Part shown: one piece after another, positions 32,979-41,897 of the stretch | Layout of the letters: each line of letters starts with the position of its first letter | Position numbering within the stretch: the first letter of the stretch is position 1 | Source: Scopulibacillus darangshiensis | Lineage (GTDB): Bacteria; Bacillota; Bacilli; Bacillales; Sporolactobacillaceae | Direction: 5' to 3' | DNA length: 64,000 bases | Assembly (NCBI RefSeq): GCF_004341035.1 | Contig: NZ_SLXK01000002.1 | Coordinates: 44,488 to 108,487 of the forward strand | Made by a program: the position numbers and the translations under genes | Notes under the pieces: model-generated | Database searches by the model: none | What the model saw: the letters and a program-made list of their open reading frames with translations, nothing else | Told to the model about the DNA's origin: nothing

Positions 32979-33070
32979 AGAAAACTCGCCGATTGGCGAG
33001 CCTTTGGTGAAGACAGAGGCGTAGTTGCACTTATGTGCGTCAGAAAGTTATACTTTCTGATTAACTAAAG
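32977..33070. repeat. Dispersed intergenic hairpin repeat, copy C (inverted, short form)
   Basis: Read on the minus strand: GTTAATCAG, the CAGAAAGT/ACTTTCTG hairpin, GACGCACATAAGTGC, then directly CAACTACGCCTCTGTCTTC, ACCAAAGG and the end hairpin CTCGCC..GGCGAG with TTTTCTTT. The roughly 60-nt inner hairpin arm of copies A and B is missing. Confidence 0.9.
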
Positions 33071-33207
33071 AAAACTTGGCTTATCGCCAAGCTTTAATGG
33101 CGAAAGCCTTAGTTGCCCTTATACTTTATTCCGCTTTTTCGCTTTAGCGAACTTAAACATTCTTAAAGTATAAAGAAAACAGCGGCCTTTCCTTTGGCCG
33201 CTGTTTT
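33071..33207. other. Further hairpins and terminator beyond repeat copy C
   Basis: Continues with GGCTTATCGCC-type stems, a long imperfect hairpin with arms TTATACTTT (33119-33127) and AAAGTATAA (33166-33174), and a strong terminator: AAAACAGCGGCC with GGCCGCTGTTTT (33176-33207). AAAGAAAACTTGGCTTATC also occurs at 32342-32360. No ORF. Confidence 0.7.
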
Positions 33208-33285
33208 CTATTCTATTAATGAGTCATAATTCGGCTGGACAACCATATACTATACTAACCTAGTAAAACCTGAGGAGGATCGCTT

Positions 33286-33486
33286 ATGCTAGCCGAAAAA
33301 GTGATGGAAAAAGCTAAGCCAAACCGGAGTCTATTCAATAAAGTGAATGTATTTTTAATTAAACTTCCTCATTTAAAAGCAGAAGACCTTTTGGAAATGC
33401 TGACGAATGTCATGTTTAAGGCGATACTAATATTTGGTGTCCCATACTTTATCTATGTGTTCATCAAATTCCTGTCGATCTATTAA
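33286..33486 (+). CDS. Small single-pass membrane protein, unknown function
   Basis: 66 aa. An amphipathic, basic first half is followed by a hydrophobic helix (about 45-63). Very good SD (GAGGAGG). Its end overlaps the convergent yppE end by 4 nt. Not recognised. Confidence 0.6.
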   Translation: MLAEKVMEKAKPNRSLFNKVNVFLIKLPHLKAEDLLEMLTNVMFKAILIFGVPYFIYVFIKFLSIY

Positions 33487-33851
33487 GAGAGTTGTTTTTC
33501 TATGGACTCGAGAACATAGTCTATCGATTTGATTGTTTCAAGAAACCTGCGCCGGCGCGTGTCCTTTTGAAATGCTGTCACCGATATAATTGTCAAATTA
33601 TCATACGTGTCATTAATTTGAATGGGATACACGTATTTTGGATGATCCCGCTTGACCCATTCCAGTGCAAGCGGCTTCCATTCATCCACAAGCCGAAGGA
33701 CATCGTCAGCAAAGGGTTTAACTTCACCGAAAAAGTCAACATTATAACCTTCCTGCCTTGTCCTCCCAACAAATTGACTATGTGCTTTATTATTATAGTC
33801 TTTTAACTGTATCGTCAATTGTTTTAATCTATCCTTCATGTTATCTTCCAT
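33483..33851 (-). CDS. yppE: YppE-like DUF1798 protein
   Basis: 122 aa, all-helical, close to B. subtilis YppE in length, with FFGEVKPFADDVLRLVDEW and KYVYPIQINDTYDNL. Start at 33851 with SD GGGGGTGA. Near recU as in B. subtilis. Function unknown. Confidence 0.8.
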   Translation of the reverse strand: MEDNMKDRLKQLTIQLKDYNNKAHSQFVGRTRQEGYNVDFFGEVKPFADDVLRLVDEWKPLALEWVKRDHPKYVYPIQINDTYDNLTIISVTAFQKDTRRRRFLETIKSIDYVLESIEKQLS

Positions 33852-33913
33852 GCTCTCACCCCCAAAGTCCATGTTATCAAATCTTTGGAGATCTGGCACG
33901 GCTGTGGCGCACC

Positions 33914-34243
33914 TTAAGTCCCGAATAGGCCTTTGCCTAGTCTTAATGAATCCTTAGATCTTTTTTGATCTGCTTGCATTTCTAATGGCCTGTGGCCGAT
34001 AGAAAATGTCCTCAGTTCCCGGTCAATAGCTTTAATTTGATGATCAATCCGCCGCATTGTTTGGTAAATATCCTCAAGCTCCTGCCGATGCTGGAGAACT
34101 TGCAAAGACACAATTTCATCGGCTTTATTCGCGATTTTCCTTTCGATTTGCTCCATTTTCACTTCCAAGACATCCATCCGGTACTCATAAGCATCCATGG
34201 AAACACCGCCCGAAGTTTGCATTCCCTCACCTGCTTTTTTCAT
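33914..34243 (-). CDS. Coiled-coil protein, unknown function
   Basis: 109 aa, mainly a charged coiled coil (about 18-80: RMDVLEVKMEQIERKIANKA and following heptads), with a basic tail. Start at 34243 with SD AAAGGATGG; a later Met (MDAYEYRM) is possible. Upstream of yppE on the same strand, 62 nt gap. The 34265-34557 gap to recU has no ORF; it holds a TATAAT at 34503-34508 without a clear -35. Confidence 0.55.
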   Translation of the reverse strand: MKKAGEGMQTSGGVSMDAYEYRMDVLEVKMEQIERKIANKADEIVSLQVLQHRQELEDIYQTMRRIDHQIKAIDRELRTFSIGHRPLEMQADQKRSKDSLRLGKGLFGT

Positions 34244-34557
34244 GACAAACCATCCTTTCGTCACCGAAAAATGTTTATGAGATTACTTTCGTGATTCGCC
34301 CCTCTATACCTGCAAGGCTGACAAAACAAGAGGTGCTTCCGCAAAGAAAGTCTTTTTTCTTATTTATAAGTAGATTTTCGACAAAACCGTCCATTTGAGG
34401 TATTCGCTGATTTTGAATTTTGGTATAGTAACATTGGAGACAAACCCTTTAACAAGGTTTTGGACACAAAATTGTTGGAACGTTATTCAGTTTCATTTAC
34501 GTTATAATAGTAAAGGAAATGCGGCTGACTAATAAAAGCATCAAAAGGAGTTTTGAC

Positions 34558-35166
34558 TTGACGATGTTTTATCCTAATGGAAAACCCTATTTAAAGGGTA
34601 AACCCAAACAAGGCATTGGCTTAAACCGGCAAAAATCGGTAACTTACGGCAACCGAGGCATGACATTAGAGGAAGACATCAATATCTCTAATCAGTATTA
34701 CTTAACGAACGATATTGCTGTTATTCATAAGAAACCGACACCTGTTCAAATTGTCAATGTCGATTATCCAAAGCGGAGTGCGGCAAAAATTACTGAAGCT
34801 TATTTTAAAAAGGCGTCTACTACGGACTATAATGGACTTTACAAGGGGAAATATATTGATTTTGAGGCGAAGGAAACCCGTCACAGATCATCATTGCCGC
34901 TTAAAAATTTCCATGGCCATCAGGTGGCGCATATGAAAAATGTACAAAAACATAGCGGCATTTGTTTTATCATTGTAAAATTTTCGTCAGACGGTGATAT
35001 CTTTCTTTTAGATGCGGGAATCCTTGTTGAATACTGGGATTTGCAGCATCAAGGCGGAAGGAAATCCATACCCAAAGCAGAGGTCGTTCGACGCGGTCAT
35101 TCCATTCCTTCAGGTTATTTGCCTAGAATAGATTACTTAAAAGTCTTAAATGATGTATACTTATGA
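34558..35166 (+). CDS. recU: Holliday junction resolvase RecU
   Basis: 202 aa. Contains NRGMTLEEDIN, KKPTPVQIVNVDYPKR, the active-site stretch YIDFEAKET (Asp, Glu and Lys metal ligands) and the C-terminal GYLPRIDYL. Cuts four-way junctions during recombination and chromosome segregation. TTG start at 34558 preferred (SD AAAGGAG 7 nt away); ATG at 34564 also fits the family N-terminus. Upstream of ponA as in B. subtilis. Confidence 0.93.
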   Translation: MTMFYPNGKPYLKGKPKQGIGLNRQKSVTYGNRGMTLEEDINISNQYYLTNDIAVIHKKPTPVQIVNVDYPKRSAAKITEAYFKKASTTDYNGLYKGKYIDFEAKETRHRSSLPLKNFHGHQVAHMKNVQKHSGICFIIVKFSSDGDIFLLDAGILVEYWDLQHQGGRKSIPKAEVVRRGHSIPSGYLPRIDYLKVLNDVYL

Positions 35167-35244
35167 TTTGGTCATAAGTTATGAAGTCGTACGAATGTTA
35201 TAATTTGATTTAGATTTGTCGTCTGGAAAGGTAGGATTTGAATT

Positions 35245-37923
35245 ATGGCAGAATATAAATCAAGAACGGAAAGACGTCAGGCTCAAGCGGACCCAAAGGG
35301 GAAAAATAAGGGCAAAAAGAAGGGTCTTTTTAGAAGAATCGTTCTTATTTGCTTATTGCTTTTTCTATTTTTTATTCTTGCGGGCACGATCACAGTCTTT
35401 GCAATTATAAAAAATGCCCCATCTTTGGATCCGAGCAAGCTTCGTGACCCGATGTCGACGATTATTTACGATAAAAATAAAGACAAAATTGACACGGTGT
35501 TCGATCGGGAAAAGCGGATCAATGCACCAATTGAAAAAATCCCTGATGTGGTGCAGGATGCTTTTATTTCGACTGAAGATGCCCGCTTTTACAAACACTT
35601 TGGCATTGATCCTTATCGCATTGGCGGCGCTATTATCGCAAATATTACGCACGGGTTCGGGGCTGAGGGTGCGAGTACCATCACGCAACAAGTTGTAAAA
35701 AATTCGTATCTTTCACCAAGGAAGACATTAACGAGAAAAATACAAGAAGCTTATCTATCGATTAAACTTGAGCAAAAATACACCAAGAAACAAATTCTCG
35801 AGATGTATTTGAATAAGATTTATCTCGGTGAAGGCAGCACATATGGCGTCGCAACCGCGTCACAGGTTTATTTTGGCAAAAACATTGAAGATGTCTCCCT
35901 TGCCCAAGCTGCAACACTGGCCGCTCTGCCAAAAGCACCTACCACATATGATCCGCTTCGGCACCCTGAGGCGGCGAAGGAGCGTAGGGATCTTGTGCTT
36001 AATCTAATGGTTAAGCACAAGGCCATTACTAAGGCAGAAGCCGAGAAAGCAAAAAAAGTGACAATGGAAGAGGAACTGAAAGGACACCATAAACTTGACA
36101 GGCCTAAATCAAAGTACAATGCCTTTGTTAATTACATCCATCATGAGTTAGTTGATGTCAAAAAGGTAATCACTGATGATGACTTTTATAACGGCGGCCT
36201 TAAAATTTATACGACATTAGATCCAAAAGCACAACAGCGTGTTGAAGATGTCCTGAACAACGATGCCAATTTCCCTGGTGTTCAAGACAATTTCGAAGCC
36301 GGGGTCTCTGTGGTTGACACCAAGACGGGAGCAGTAAGAGCCATTGGCGGCGGCCGTCATTATAAAGCTGGCATTAACTGGGCCCTTAACTCTGATAATA
36401 GTGTTGGATCTACAGCAAAGCCGATTATGGATTACGGTCCTGCCATTGAATATTTGAAATGGTCTACAGCACATAAGATTGTTGATGAACCTCATCATTA
36501 TTCAGACGGGACACCGCTTGGCAACTGGGATGGACAATACGACGGTGAAGAAACAATAAGAAGAGCGCTGGCGAGATCCAGGAACATACCGGCAGTTAAA
36601 ACCTTGCAGCAAGTCATTGATAAAGCCGGTGAGAATGATGTGAAAGATTTTACGGATAAATTAGGGTTTAACTTTAAGACGGTCTATGAAGCTTACGCGA
36701 TCGGTTCATTTAGTGCGTCACCACTTCAAATGGCCGGGGCTTATGCCGCCTTCGGCAATGACGGGGTCTATAATGAACCCTATGGGGTGAAAAAAGTTGT
36801 TTTCCCTGAAGGCAAAACAATTGACCTTGATCACAAGCAGCATAAGGCGATGCATGACTACACTGCCTACATGGTAACCGACATGCTTAAGGATGTCGTC
36901 ACGTCAGGCACAGGTACACGGGCGAACATTTCTGGAGTGCCTCTTGCCGGCAAAACAGGAACGACTAACATTACGGATAAATATGCAAAAGACCATAATA
37001 TCTCTGCTTCCGCCGAAAACACCGGAGCGCTTGACGCTTGGTTCGTTGGTTATACGCCAAAACTGACAACCTCTGTCTGGACGGGATACACACCGGCTAA
37101 AAAGGATAGCGACGGCACCTATTTATCGAAGCAGGAATCACATTACGCGCAATCAACGTTCAGCGCCATTATGAGCTCTTTGACATCATCTGATACAGCG
37201 GACTTTAAAATGCCGAATTCAGTCGGTACATTGCCTGGCAGCGAGTTATATGTGAAAGGCCACAAGCCATATATCAAGCCGAAGGAAAAAAAGTCCAAAA
37301 GGCTTAAGAAACCTACAAACCTTCATGCTGAATATGACCAAGGCGGTCAAAAATTGAAGCTGAGCTGGAATTACGGCAATACGGACAATGTCAGCTTTGG
37401 TATCGCCCAGAATACTAACTCTATTGGTTCGACTGGCGATACAAGTATAGAGATCAATAATCTGCAGCCCGGCCAGGATTACACCTTCTCTGTCACCGCC
37501 ACACCGACCGGTAATAGCGGCGACAGTGATACAAAATATACCGCAAGTAATCCGGCTACGGTTAAGATAAAAATACCTGGAGATACGGGCAACAAGAACG
37601 ATCAGAACAATAAAGATAAAAATAAAAACAAAGACAAAGATAAAAATAAGGATAAAAACAAGAATAAGGACAAGGGCAAAAATGATAACAACCCAGGCGA
37701 TAATCAACAGCCTGGCACACCGCCAAACGGGAATGACGGTCCAACATACCCGCCGCCAAAGGATGACGGGACGACACCACCTACACCGCCTACACCACCG
37801 ACACCACCTACCACTGGTAATGGTGGCACGGGAACCGGAAATGATCAAGGCGGCGATACAGCCAACAATCCAAACAACAACCAAGGCGGGACAAATGATA
37901 CCGGCAAAACGCCCGAAAATTAA
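35245..37923 (+). CDS. ponA: Penicillin-binding protein 1A (class A)
   Basis: 892 aa, bifunctional. A basic cytoplasmic start, membrane helix (about 30-53), GT51 transglycosylase domain (FISTEDARFYKHFGID near 108-123), transpeptidase domain with catalytic STAK (Ser389/Lys392), SRN (445-447) and KTG (570-572), a fibronectin-like module (about 690-770) and a low-complexity tail of Lys/Asn/Asp repeats then Pro/Thr/Gly (about 775-892). Polymerises and crosslinks peptidoglycan outside the membrane. The tail is repetitive (KNKDKDKNKDK). Confidence 0.95.
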   Translation: MAEYKSRTERRQAQADPKGKNKGKKKGLFRRIVLICLLLFLFFILAGTITVFAIIKNAPSLDPSKLRDPMSTIIYDKNKDKIDTVFDREKRINAPIEKIPDVVQDAFISTEDARFYKHFGIDPYRIGGAIIANITHGFGAEGASTITQQVVKNSYLSPRKTLTRKIQEAYLSIKLEQKYTKKQILEMYLNKIYLGEGSTYGVATASQVYFGKNIEDVSLAQAATLAALPKAPTTYDPLRHPEAAKERRDLVLNLMVKHKAITKAEAEKAKKVTMEEELKGHHKLDRPKSKYNAFVNYIHHELVDVKKVITDDDFYNGGLKIYTTLDPKAQQRVEDVLNNDANFPGVQDNFEAGVSVVDTKTGAVRAIGGGRHYKAGINWALNSDNSVGSTAKPIMDYGPAIEYLKWSTAHKIVDEPHHYSDGTPLGNWDGQYDGEETIRRALARSRNIPAVKTLQQVIDKAGENDVKDFTDKLGFNFKTVYEAYAIGSFSASPLQMAGAYAAFGNDGVYNEPYGVKKVVFPEGKTIDLDHKQHKAMHDYTAYMVTDMLKDVVTSGTGTRANISGVPLAGKTGTTNITDKYAKDHNISASAENTGALDAWFVGYTPKLTTSVWTGYTPAKKDSDGTYLSKQESHYAQSTFSAIMSSLTSSDTADFKMPNSVGTLPGSELYVKGHKPYIKPKEKKSKRLKKPTNLHAEYDQGGQKLKLSWNYGNTDNVSFGIAQNTNSIGSTGDTSIEINNLQPGQDYTFSVTATPTGNSGDSDTKYTASNPATVKIKIPGDTGNKNDQNNKDKNKNKDKDKNKDKNKNKDKGKNDNNPGDNQQPGTPPNGNDGPTYPPPKDDGTTPPTPPTPPTPPTTGNGGTGTGNDQGGDTANNPNNNQGGTNDTGKTPEN

Positions 37924-37934
37924 CCTTTAAATAT

Positions 37935-37963
37935 GAACCCCCCCAAGATTCTTGGGGGGGTTC
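37935..37963. terminator. Terminator between ponA and the GH18 gene
   Basis: GAACCCCCCCAAG pairs with CTTGGGGGGGTTC around ATT. Serves ponA and probably the convergent gene too. Confidence 0.9.
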
Positions 37964-37972
37964 GTTTGCTTA

Positions 37973-39244
37973 TCAAACTTTTCTAACCTCAAAATAATCA
38001 TTAAGGTAGGCCCAAACCGGCGGATAGCGAAAGGCTAAATTCCAGAAGCTTATCCCGCCGAGATCGTATTGGTCTACCATATGAAACATCGCTCTCATGG
38101 TTCGCAAGTCCTCAAACCATACGATATGCTCTTTGCCGTCTTGCGCTGTGTAATGGAAAAAAGGTGCTTCTTCTTTTGTGTCATAATCAATGCTGCGATT
38201 ATGCTGCCTTGCTAATTGATAGGCCTGGTTAGTGCTGACTGCCTTGGCAAACTCTCCTCCCTCTTCGTATGGAAGTGTCCAATCATAACCATACAACGGG
38301 ATACTCATAATAATTTTTTTCCTTGGAATGACCGATCTTGCATAATTCACAACCCGGCGGACTTGAGTGATCGGGCTGACTGGCATCGGCGGCCCGCCGC
38401 TCCATCCCCATTCATAAGTCATAAGAATAACATAATCAACGATCTTACCATGAGCCTCATAATCGTGTGCCTCATACCAGGCTCCGGTCTGCCGCCCGCT
38501 AAGCTTTGGGGCAACGGATGTGCACACAATAAAGTTTTCCCTGTGAAGGCGATCTGTGATTCTTCTTAAAAACCGATTATATGCCTTCCTTGTATTTTTA
38601 CCAAGAAATTCAAAGTCAATATTCACACCGCGATAACCCTTATTTTTCAAGGCATTAATGACATTTTGAATGAATTGGTTTTGAACGGAAGTACTCGAAA
38701 GAATAGCTTTAGCTACATCACGATCAAATTCTCCATTGGCAATATTCGTCAGCACCATTAAAGGCTGCGTTCTGCTTTCTTTCACGGCGTCTAATAACGC
38801 TGCCTCATTATCAGGGGGTGTGATGCTTCCGTTCGCCTTAGCTTCATAACTAAATATTGATAAAAAGGTAAGTGCCTCTTCCGCCTCTTGAAAATGGGAG
38901 ACAGCGTTTTGGCTGGGCTCTAAAAAGCCGTTAACGACAATCCGCTGTTTTTTCTTCTGCGGCAATGTCACTGTCATACCTGGTTGGAGTGTTTGGCCCG
39001 ACAGGTTCTCGTTAGCGGCTACTAATGATTGATAAGGGATATTTAGCTTTTGGGCGATTGTCCATAAGGAGTCCCCTGACTGTACAATATAAGTATCCGA
39101 GGTCGGCATTAACAGTGTCTGTCCAACAACTAATTGATTAGGATTAGTAATATTATTTAAATCAGCTAGCTGCTGGGCGGAAATACGGTACGCTTGAGCT
39201 AAACTGTATAATGTATCGCCGGAAGATACAACATGAATTTGCAT
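37973..39244 (-). CDS. LysM-GH18 spore cortex/cell-wall hydrolase (SleL/YaaH-like)
   Basis: 423 aa. Two N-terminal LysM domains (about 2-45 and 51-95, each with GDTLY/GDSLW..A and N..L..GQ/G patterns) are followed by a GH18 domain whose catalytic strand reads GVNIDFEF. YaaH/SleL enzymes cleave cortex fragments as N-acetylglucosaminidases during germination. No signal peptide, typical for proteins placed in the coat. A CATAGGATA box (39272-39280, minus) resembles a mother-cell -10. Confidence 0.88.
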   Translation of the reverse strand: MQIHVVSSGDTLYSLAQAYRISAQQLADLNNITNPNQLVVGQTLLMPTSDTYIVQSGDSLWTIAQKLNIPYQSLVAANENLSGQTLQPGMTVTLPQKKKQRIVVNGFLEPSQNAVSHFQEAEEALTFLSIFSYEAKANGSITPPDNEAALLDAVKESRTQPLMVLTNIANGEFDRDVAKAILSSTSVQNQFIQNVINALKNKGYRGVNIDFEFLGKNTRKAYNRFLRRITDRLHRENFIVCTSVAPKLSGRQTGAWYEAHDYEAHGKIVDYVILMTYEWGWSGGPPMPVSPITQVRRVVNYARSVIPRKKIIMSIPLYGYDWTLPYEEGGEFAKAVSTNQAYQLARQHNRSIDYDTKEEAPFFHYTAQDGKEHIVWFEDLRTMRAMFHMVDQYDLGGISFWNLAFRYPPVWAYLNDYFEVRKV

Positions 39245-39306
39245 AGAAATCCTCCTTCTAGCATCATGCTGTATCCTATGACTGGAACATTTGTCCCTGT
39301 GTCATT

Positions 39307-39975
39307 TTATTTTCGCGCACTCAATGTCATACCCTGCTTCATTCGTTTTTGCCCTTCCCTGCAAAGGTCTAATAACGGACAATCGGGACATTGAGGTCTT
39401 TGAGCTTTGCAGTGATAGCGTCCAAAAAAAATCAGCCTGTGATGTGTTTCTGACCACATCTCCCTAGGAATCTTTCTCATAAGTGTCTTCTCTACCTCTA
39501 GGACACTGTCTTTCCAGCGGCAAATCCCAAGCCGTTTTGATACCCTTTCTACATGAGTATCAACGGCGATTGCCGGAACGCCAAAAGCATTTGAAACAAC
39601 AACATTTGCTGTCTTACGTCCAACCCCTGCAAGCTTCGTTAATTCTTCGTGGGTCTTCGGAACCGTGCCGCCGTGTTCGTCAATTAATGACTGGCAAAGC
39701 TTCCGTATATTCTTTGCTTTACTTCTATATAGTCCAATGCGCCTTATGTCTTGTTCTAGCTCTTCTGGCGCTACACTTAAAAAGTCTTCCGGTTTATGGT
39801 ATTTTTTAAACAAGTCCTTAGTCACTTCATTAACCTTTTTATCAGTGCATTGTGCGGAAAGAAGCACACTTATAGTCAGTTCAAAAGCGTTGCTATGATT
39901 TAGTTCGCAATGTGCGTCTGGAAACATGGTTTCTAAGGTATCCAGAATCTCTTGTATCGCGTGTTTATTCAACAT
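39307..39975 (-). CDS. nth: Endonuclease III
   Basis: 222 aa. Helix-hairpin-helix LAGVGRKTANVV with catalytic Lys in the preceding region, catalytic Asp in AIAVDTHVERVSKRLG, and a complete [4Fe-4S] motif C-x6-C-x2-C-x5-C (CKAQRPQCPDCPLLDLC). Removes oxidised pyrimidines. Start at 39975 (MLNKHAIQ) with SD GGGGTGA; a GTG four codons upstream is less likely. Confidence 0.95.
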   Translation of the reverse strand: MLNKHAIQEILDTLETMFPDAHCELNHSNAFELTISVLLSAQCTDKKVNEVTKDLFKKYHKPEDFLSVAPEELEQDIRRIGLYRSKAKNIRKLCQSLIDEHGGTVPKTHEELTKLAGVGRKTANVVVSNAFGVPAIAVDTHVERVSKRLGICRWKDSVLEVEKTLMRKIPREMWSETHHRLIFFGRYHCKAQRPQCPDCPLLDLCREGQKRMKQGMTLSARK

Positions 39976-40035
39976 GAATACATTCACCCCACTCTATTTT
40001 ATCACAAAAAAAGAAGCAGGGTTTAACCCCTGCCC

Positions 40036-40863
40036 TTATCTTACATATAATGTTTCCCCAACATACAAACTGCCTAATGACCCGTCTTGCGGGTTTAAAA
40101 TGTTAAGGTCAGAAATCGTCATGCCATTATTGTTTGCGATTTTCCAAGCTGTTTCCCCATTCTTTACAGTGTGGACATTCCCGCTGATACGGATTTTTTG
40201 ACCGACATAAAGGCTGCCGATCGAGCTATCCTGTGGGTTCAACACTTTCAATTGCGGCAATGTAATATAATGGCTATGTGCAATTTTCCAAGCTGTATCA
40301 CCAGACTTAACAGCATATAACTGCCAAGAAGGAATATCGCTTGTACTTGTGTTATTGTTTGTTTGTGACGTGCTTGTTCCAACTGGTGTGACATGGCTCG
40401 TTGTTTTTGTAAATTCCTGTACCCAATAACCGTTAACATATCCAACACCGATTGTATCAAATTGAGGTTTTAGAATGTTTGCACGGTGTCCTTCTGAATT
40501 CATCCAAGCTTGCATCACTTCTTCTGGCGTCCGTTGTCCTTGAGCAATGTTTTCTCCCGCGTAACTGTAACCAATACCAAAGCTTTTCATCATGTCAAAC
40601 GGTGAACCGTATGTTGGTGAAGTGTGTGAAAAATAATGATTGCTTGACATATCTTGCGCTTTAACTTCCGCGACGTGTGAAAGTTCTTTCCCCATCGTTA
40701 ACGGTTTGAGACCACGTGAGGTACGTTCCTTGTTAACTAATTGAACAACTTGCTTTTCATATGAACCTATTTCTTGTGCGTGTCCAATGTTTTGGCCAAA
40801 GCCAATGCCAACAAACATTGCAAGTGCAGCAATTGTCATTGACACTCCCTTTAATAGTTTCAT
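40036..40863 (-). CDS. Secreted CAP/SCP-domain protein with two LysM repeats
   Basis: 275 aa. Signal peptide (MKLLKGVSMTIAALAMFVGI, cut near HAQE), CAP domain (about 33-155: VNKERTSRGLKPL, HYFSHTSP, GENIAQG, WMNSEGHRANIL) as in YkwD/SafA-associated proteins, a Thr/Ser/Asn linker, then two LysM domains (about 180-225 and 230-275). Likely bound to peptidoglycan outside the cell. Start at 40863 since GGGGGG lies about 12 nt upstream; the frame runs open to 40992 without a signal-like N-terminus. Inserted between nth and dnaD. Confidence 0.85.
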   Translation of the reverse strand: MKLLKGVSMTIAALAMFVGIGFGQNIGHAQEIGSYEKQVVQLVNKERTSRGLKPLTMGKELSHVAEVKAQDMSSNHYFSHTSPTYGSPFDMMKSFGIGYSYAGENIAQGQRTPEEVMQAWMNSEGHRANILKPQFDTIGVGYVNGYWVQEFTKTTSHVTPVGTSTSQTNNNTSTSDIPSWQLYAVKSGDTAWKIAHSHYITLPQLKVLNPQDSSIGSLYVGQKIRISGNVHTVKNGETAWKIANNNGMTISDLNILNPQDGSLGSLYVGETLYVR

Positions 40864-40980
40864 TGTTTTAAAGATCCCCCCCATTTTATCGTTCATAAAT
40901 TTGATAATTTGCTCTAAAGTATTCGTAGGTCCAAAGTCCTTTTTGTCTCTTTGTGGTTTCCTTTTTTGGGCATAAAAATA

Positions 40981-41016
40981 GCGTTTTACCATTTGTTTTA
41001 GGAAATGGTAAAACGC
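40981..41016 (-). terminator. Terminator downstream of dnaD
   Basis: GCGTTTTACCATTT pairs perfectly with AAATGGTAAAACGC (14 bp), followed on the minus strand by TATTTTTAT. Confidence 0.85.
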
Positions 41017-41032
41017 ACGTTTCTCACTCTTT

Positions 41033-41728
41033 TTACTTTTCCAGCCAATTATACATAGGGAACGTAATGGCTGGCTTCTTTTTCCTTTCCTGCTGGCTTG
41101 GCTTCTGATTAAAACGCTGTCTTATTTTTTCCCCATGTGCCTTAGCCTGTTCCAGTGTCTTCACGCTGTTTTTCTTCCAATCAAATAAAATCCGGTCAAT
41201 ATATCGAAAATTAAGCTTTCCTGAAATAACAGACTCGCGCAAAGCCGCCTTAATTAATTCCGATGAATGCTGATCTTGATCAATCCACATCGTCAATGTT
41301 TCACATTCGATCGGAGACAATGGCCGGCCGAATTCGTTTTCAAATATCGTATAGAGCGCTGTTTCTTGTTCATGAGATTCATTTGAGACCTCGTTTTGGT
41401 AATGATGGCTAACTAACTTCTCCCACAGTGGCAGAAGCGTATAGGCCTCGGAATAAATGTTATTGTCCTTTGACTGGTCCATAGCCAAATAACCCTTTTG
41501 GATGAGATATCTTAGGGTTTCCGCGCACTCAGCCGGCGTACAGGACATTCTCTCTGAAAGCTCATTAGGCGTCGGAAAATAATTCCCGTGACTGATAAAG
41601 GCATGCACATGAATAAGCAGCATGCATTCTCTTTCGTTTAATCCCAGACTATAGTAATTATCGAGTAGTAATGAAGGGATCATAACGTTACTGTTTACTA
41701 ATAAATCCGTTAATAATTTTTTCTCCAT
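41033..41728 (-). CDS. dnaD: DNA replication initiation protein DnaD
   Basis: 231 aa: an N-terminal winged-helix part (about 1-100) and the C-terminal DnaD domain (YTIFENEFGRPLSPIECETL, then RESVISGKLNFRYIDRILFDWKKN). DnaD remodels the origin with DnaA and DnaB and helps load helicase. Followed upstream by asnS as in B. subtilis. Confidence 0.93.
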   Translation of the reverse strand: MEKKLLTDLLVNSNVMIPSLLLDNYYSLGLNERECMLLIHVHAFISHGNYFPTPNELSERMSCTPAECAETLRYLIQKGYLAMDQSKDNNIYSEAYTLLPLWEKLVSHHYQNEVSNESHEQETALYTIFENEFGRPLSPIECETLTMWIDQDQHSSELIKAALRESVISGKLNFRYIDRILFDWKKNSVKTLEQAKAHGEKIRQRFNQKPSQQERKKKPAITFPMYNWLEK

Positions 41729-41813
41729 GATTCGACACCTCTATTTTTATTATATCATGAAGCAGGCATCTCTTTGGCGATATTTTCGTGGCTAAATTTT
41801 ACTTTATAAATGA

Positions 41814-41862
41814 AAAGTGCCATTCCATCCGAGGTTTGCACCATACGGGAATGACACTTTTG
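41814..41862. terminator. Hairpin between asnS and dnaD
   Basis: AAAAGTGCCATTCC and GGAATGACACTTTT form a long stem (one mismatch) with a 21-nt loop, flanked by A- and T-runs. Confidence 0.75.
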
Positions 41863-41897
41863 CTAATGATTTAAATTTCCGAAGAGCCCTGTTTCTT

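Noticed and set aside
37246-37884. Minus-strand 212-codon hydrophobic frame
   Set aside because: Antisense of the low-complexity ponA tail; its hydrophobic runs are simply the complement of Lys/Asn/Asp codons.
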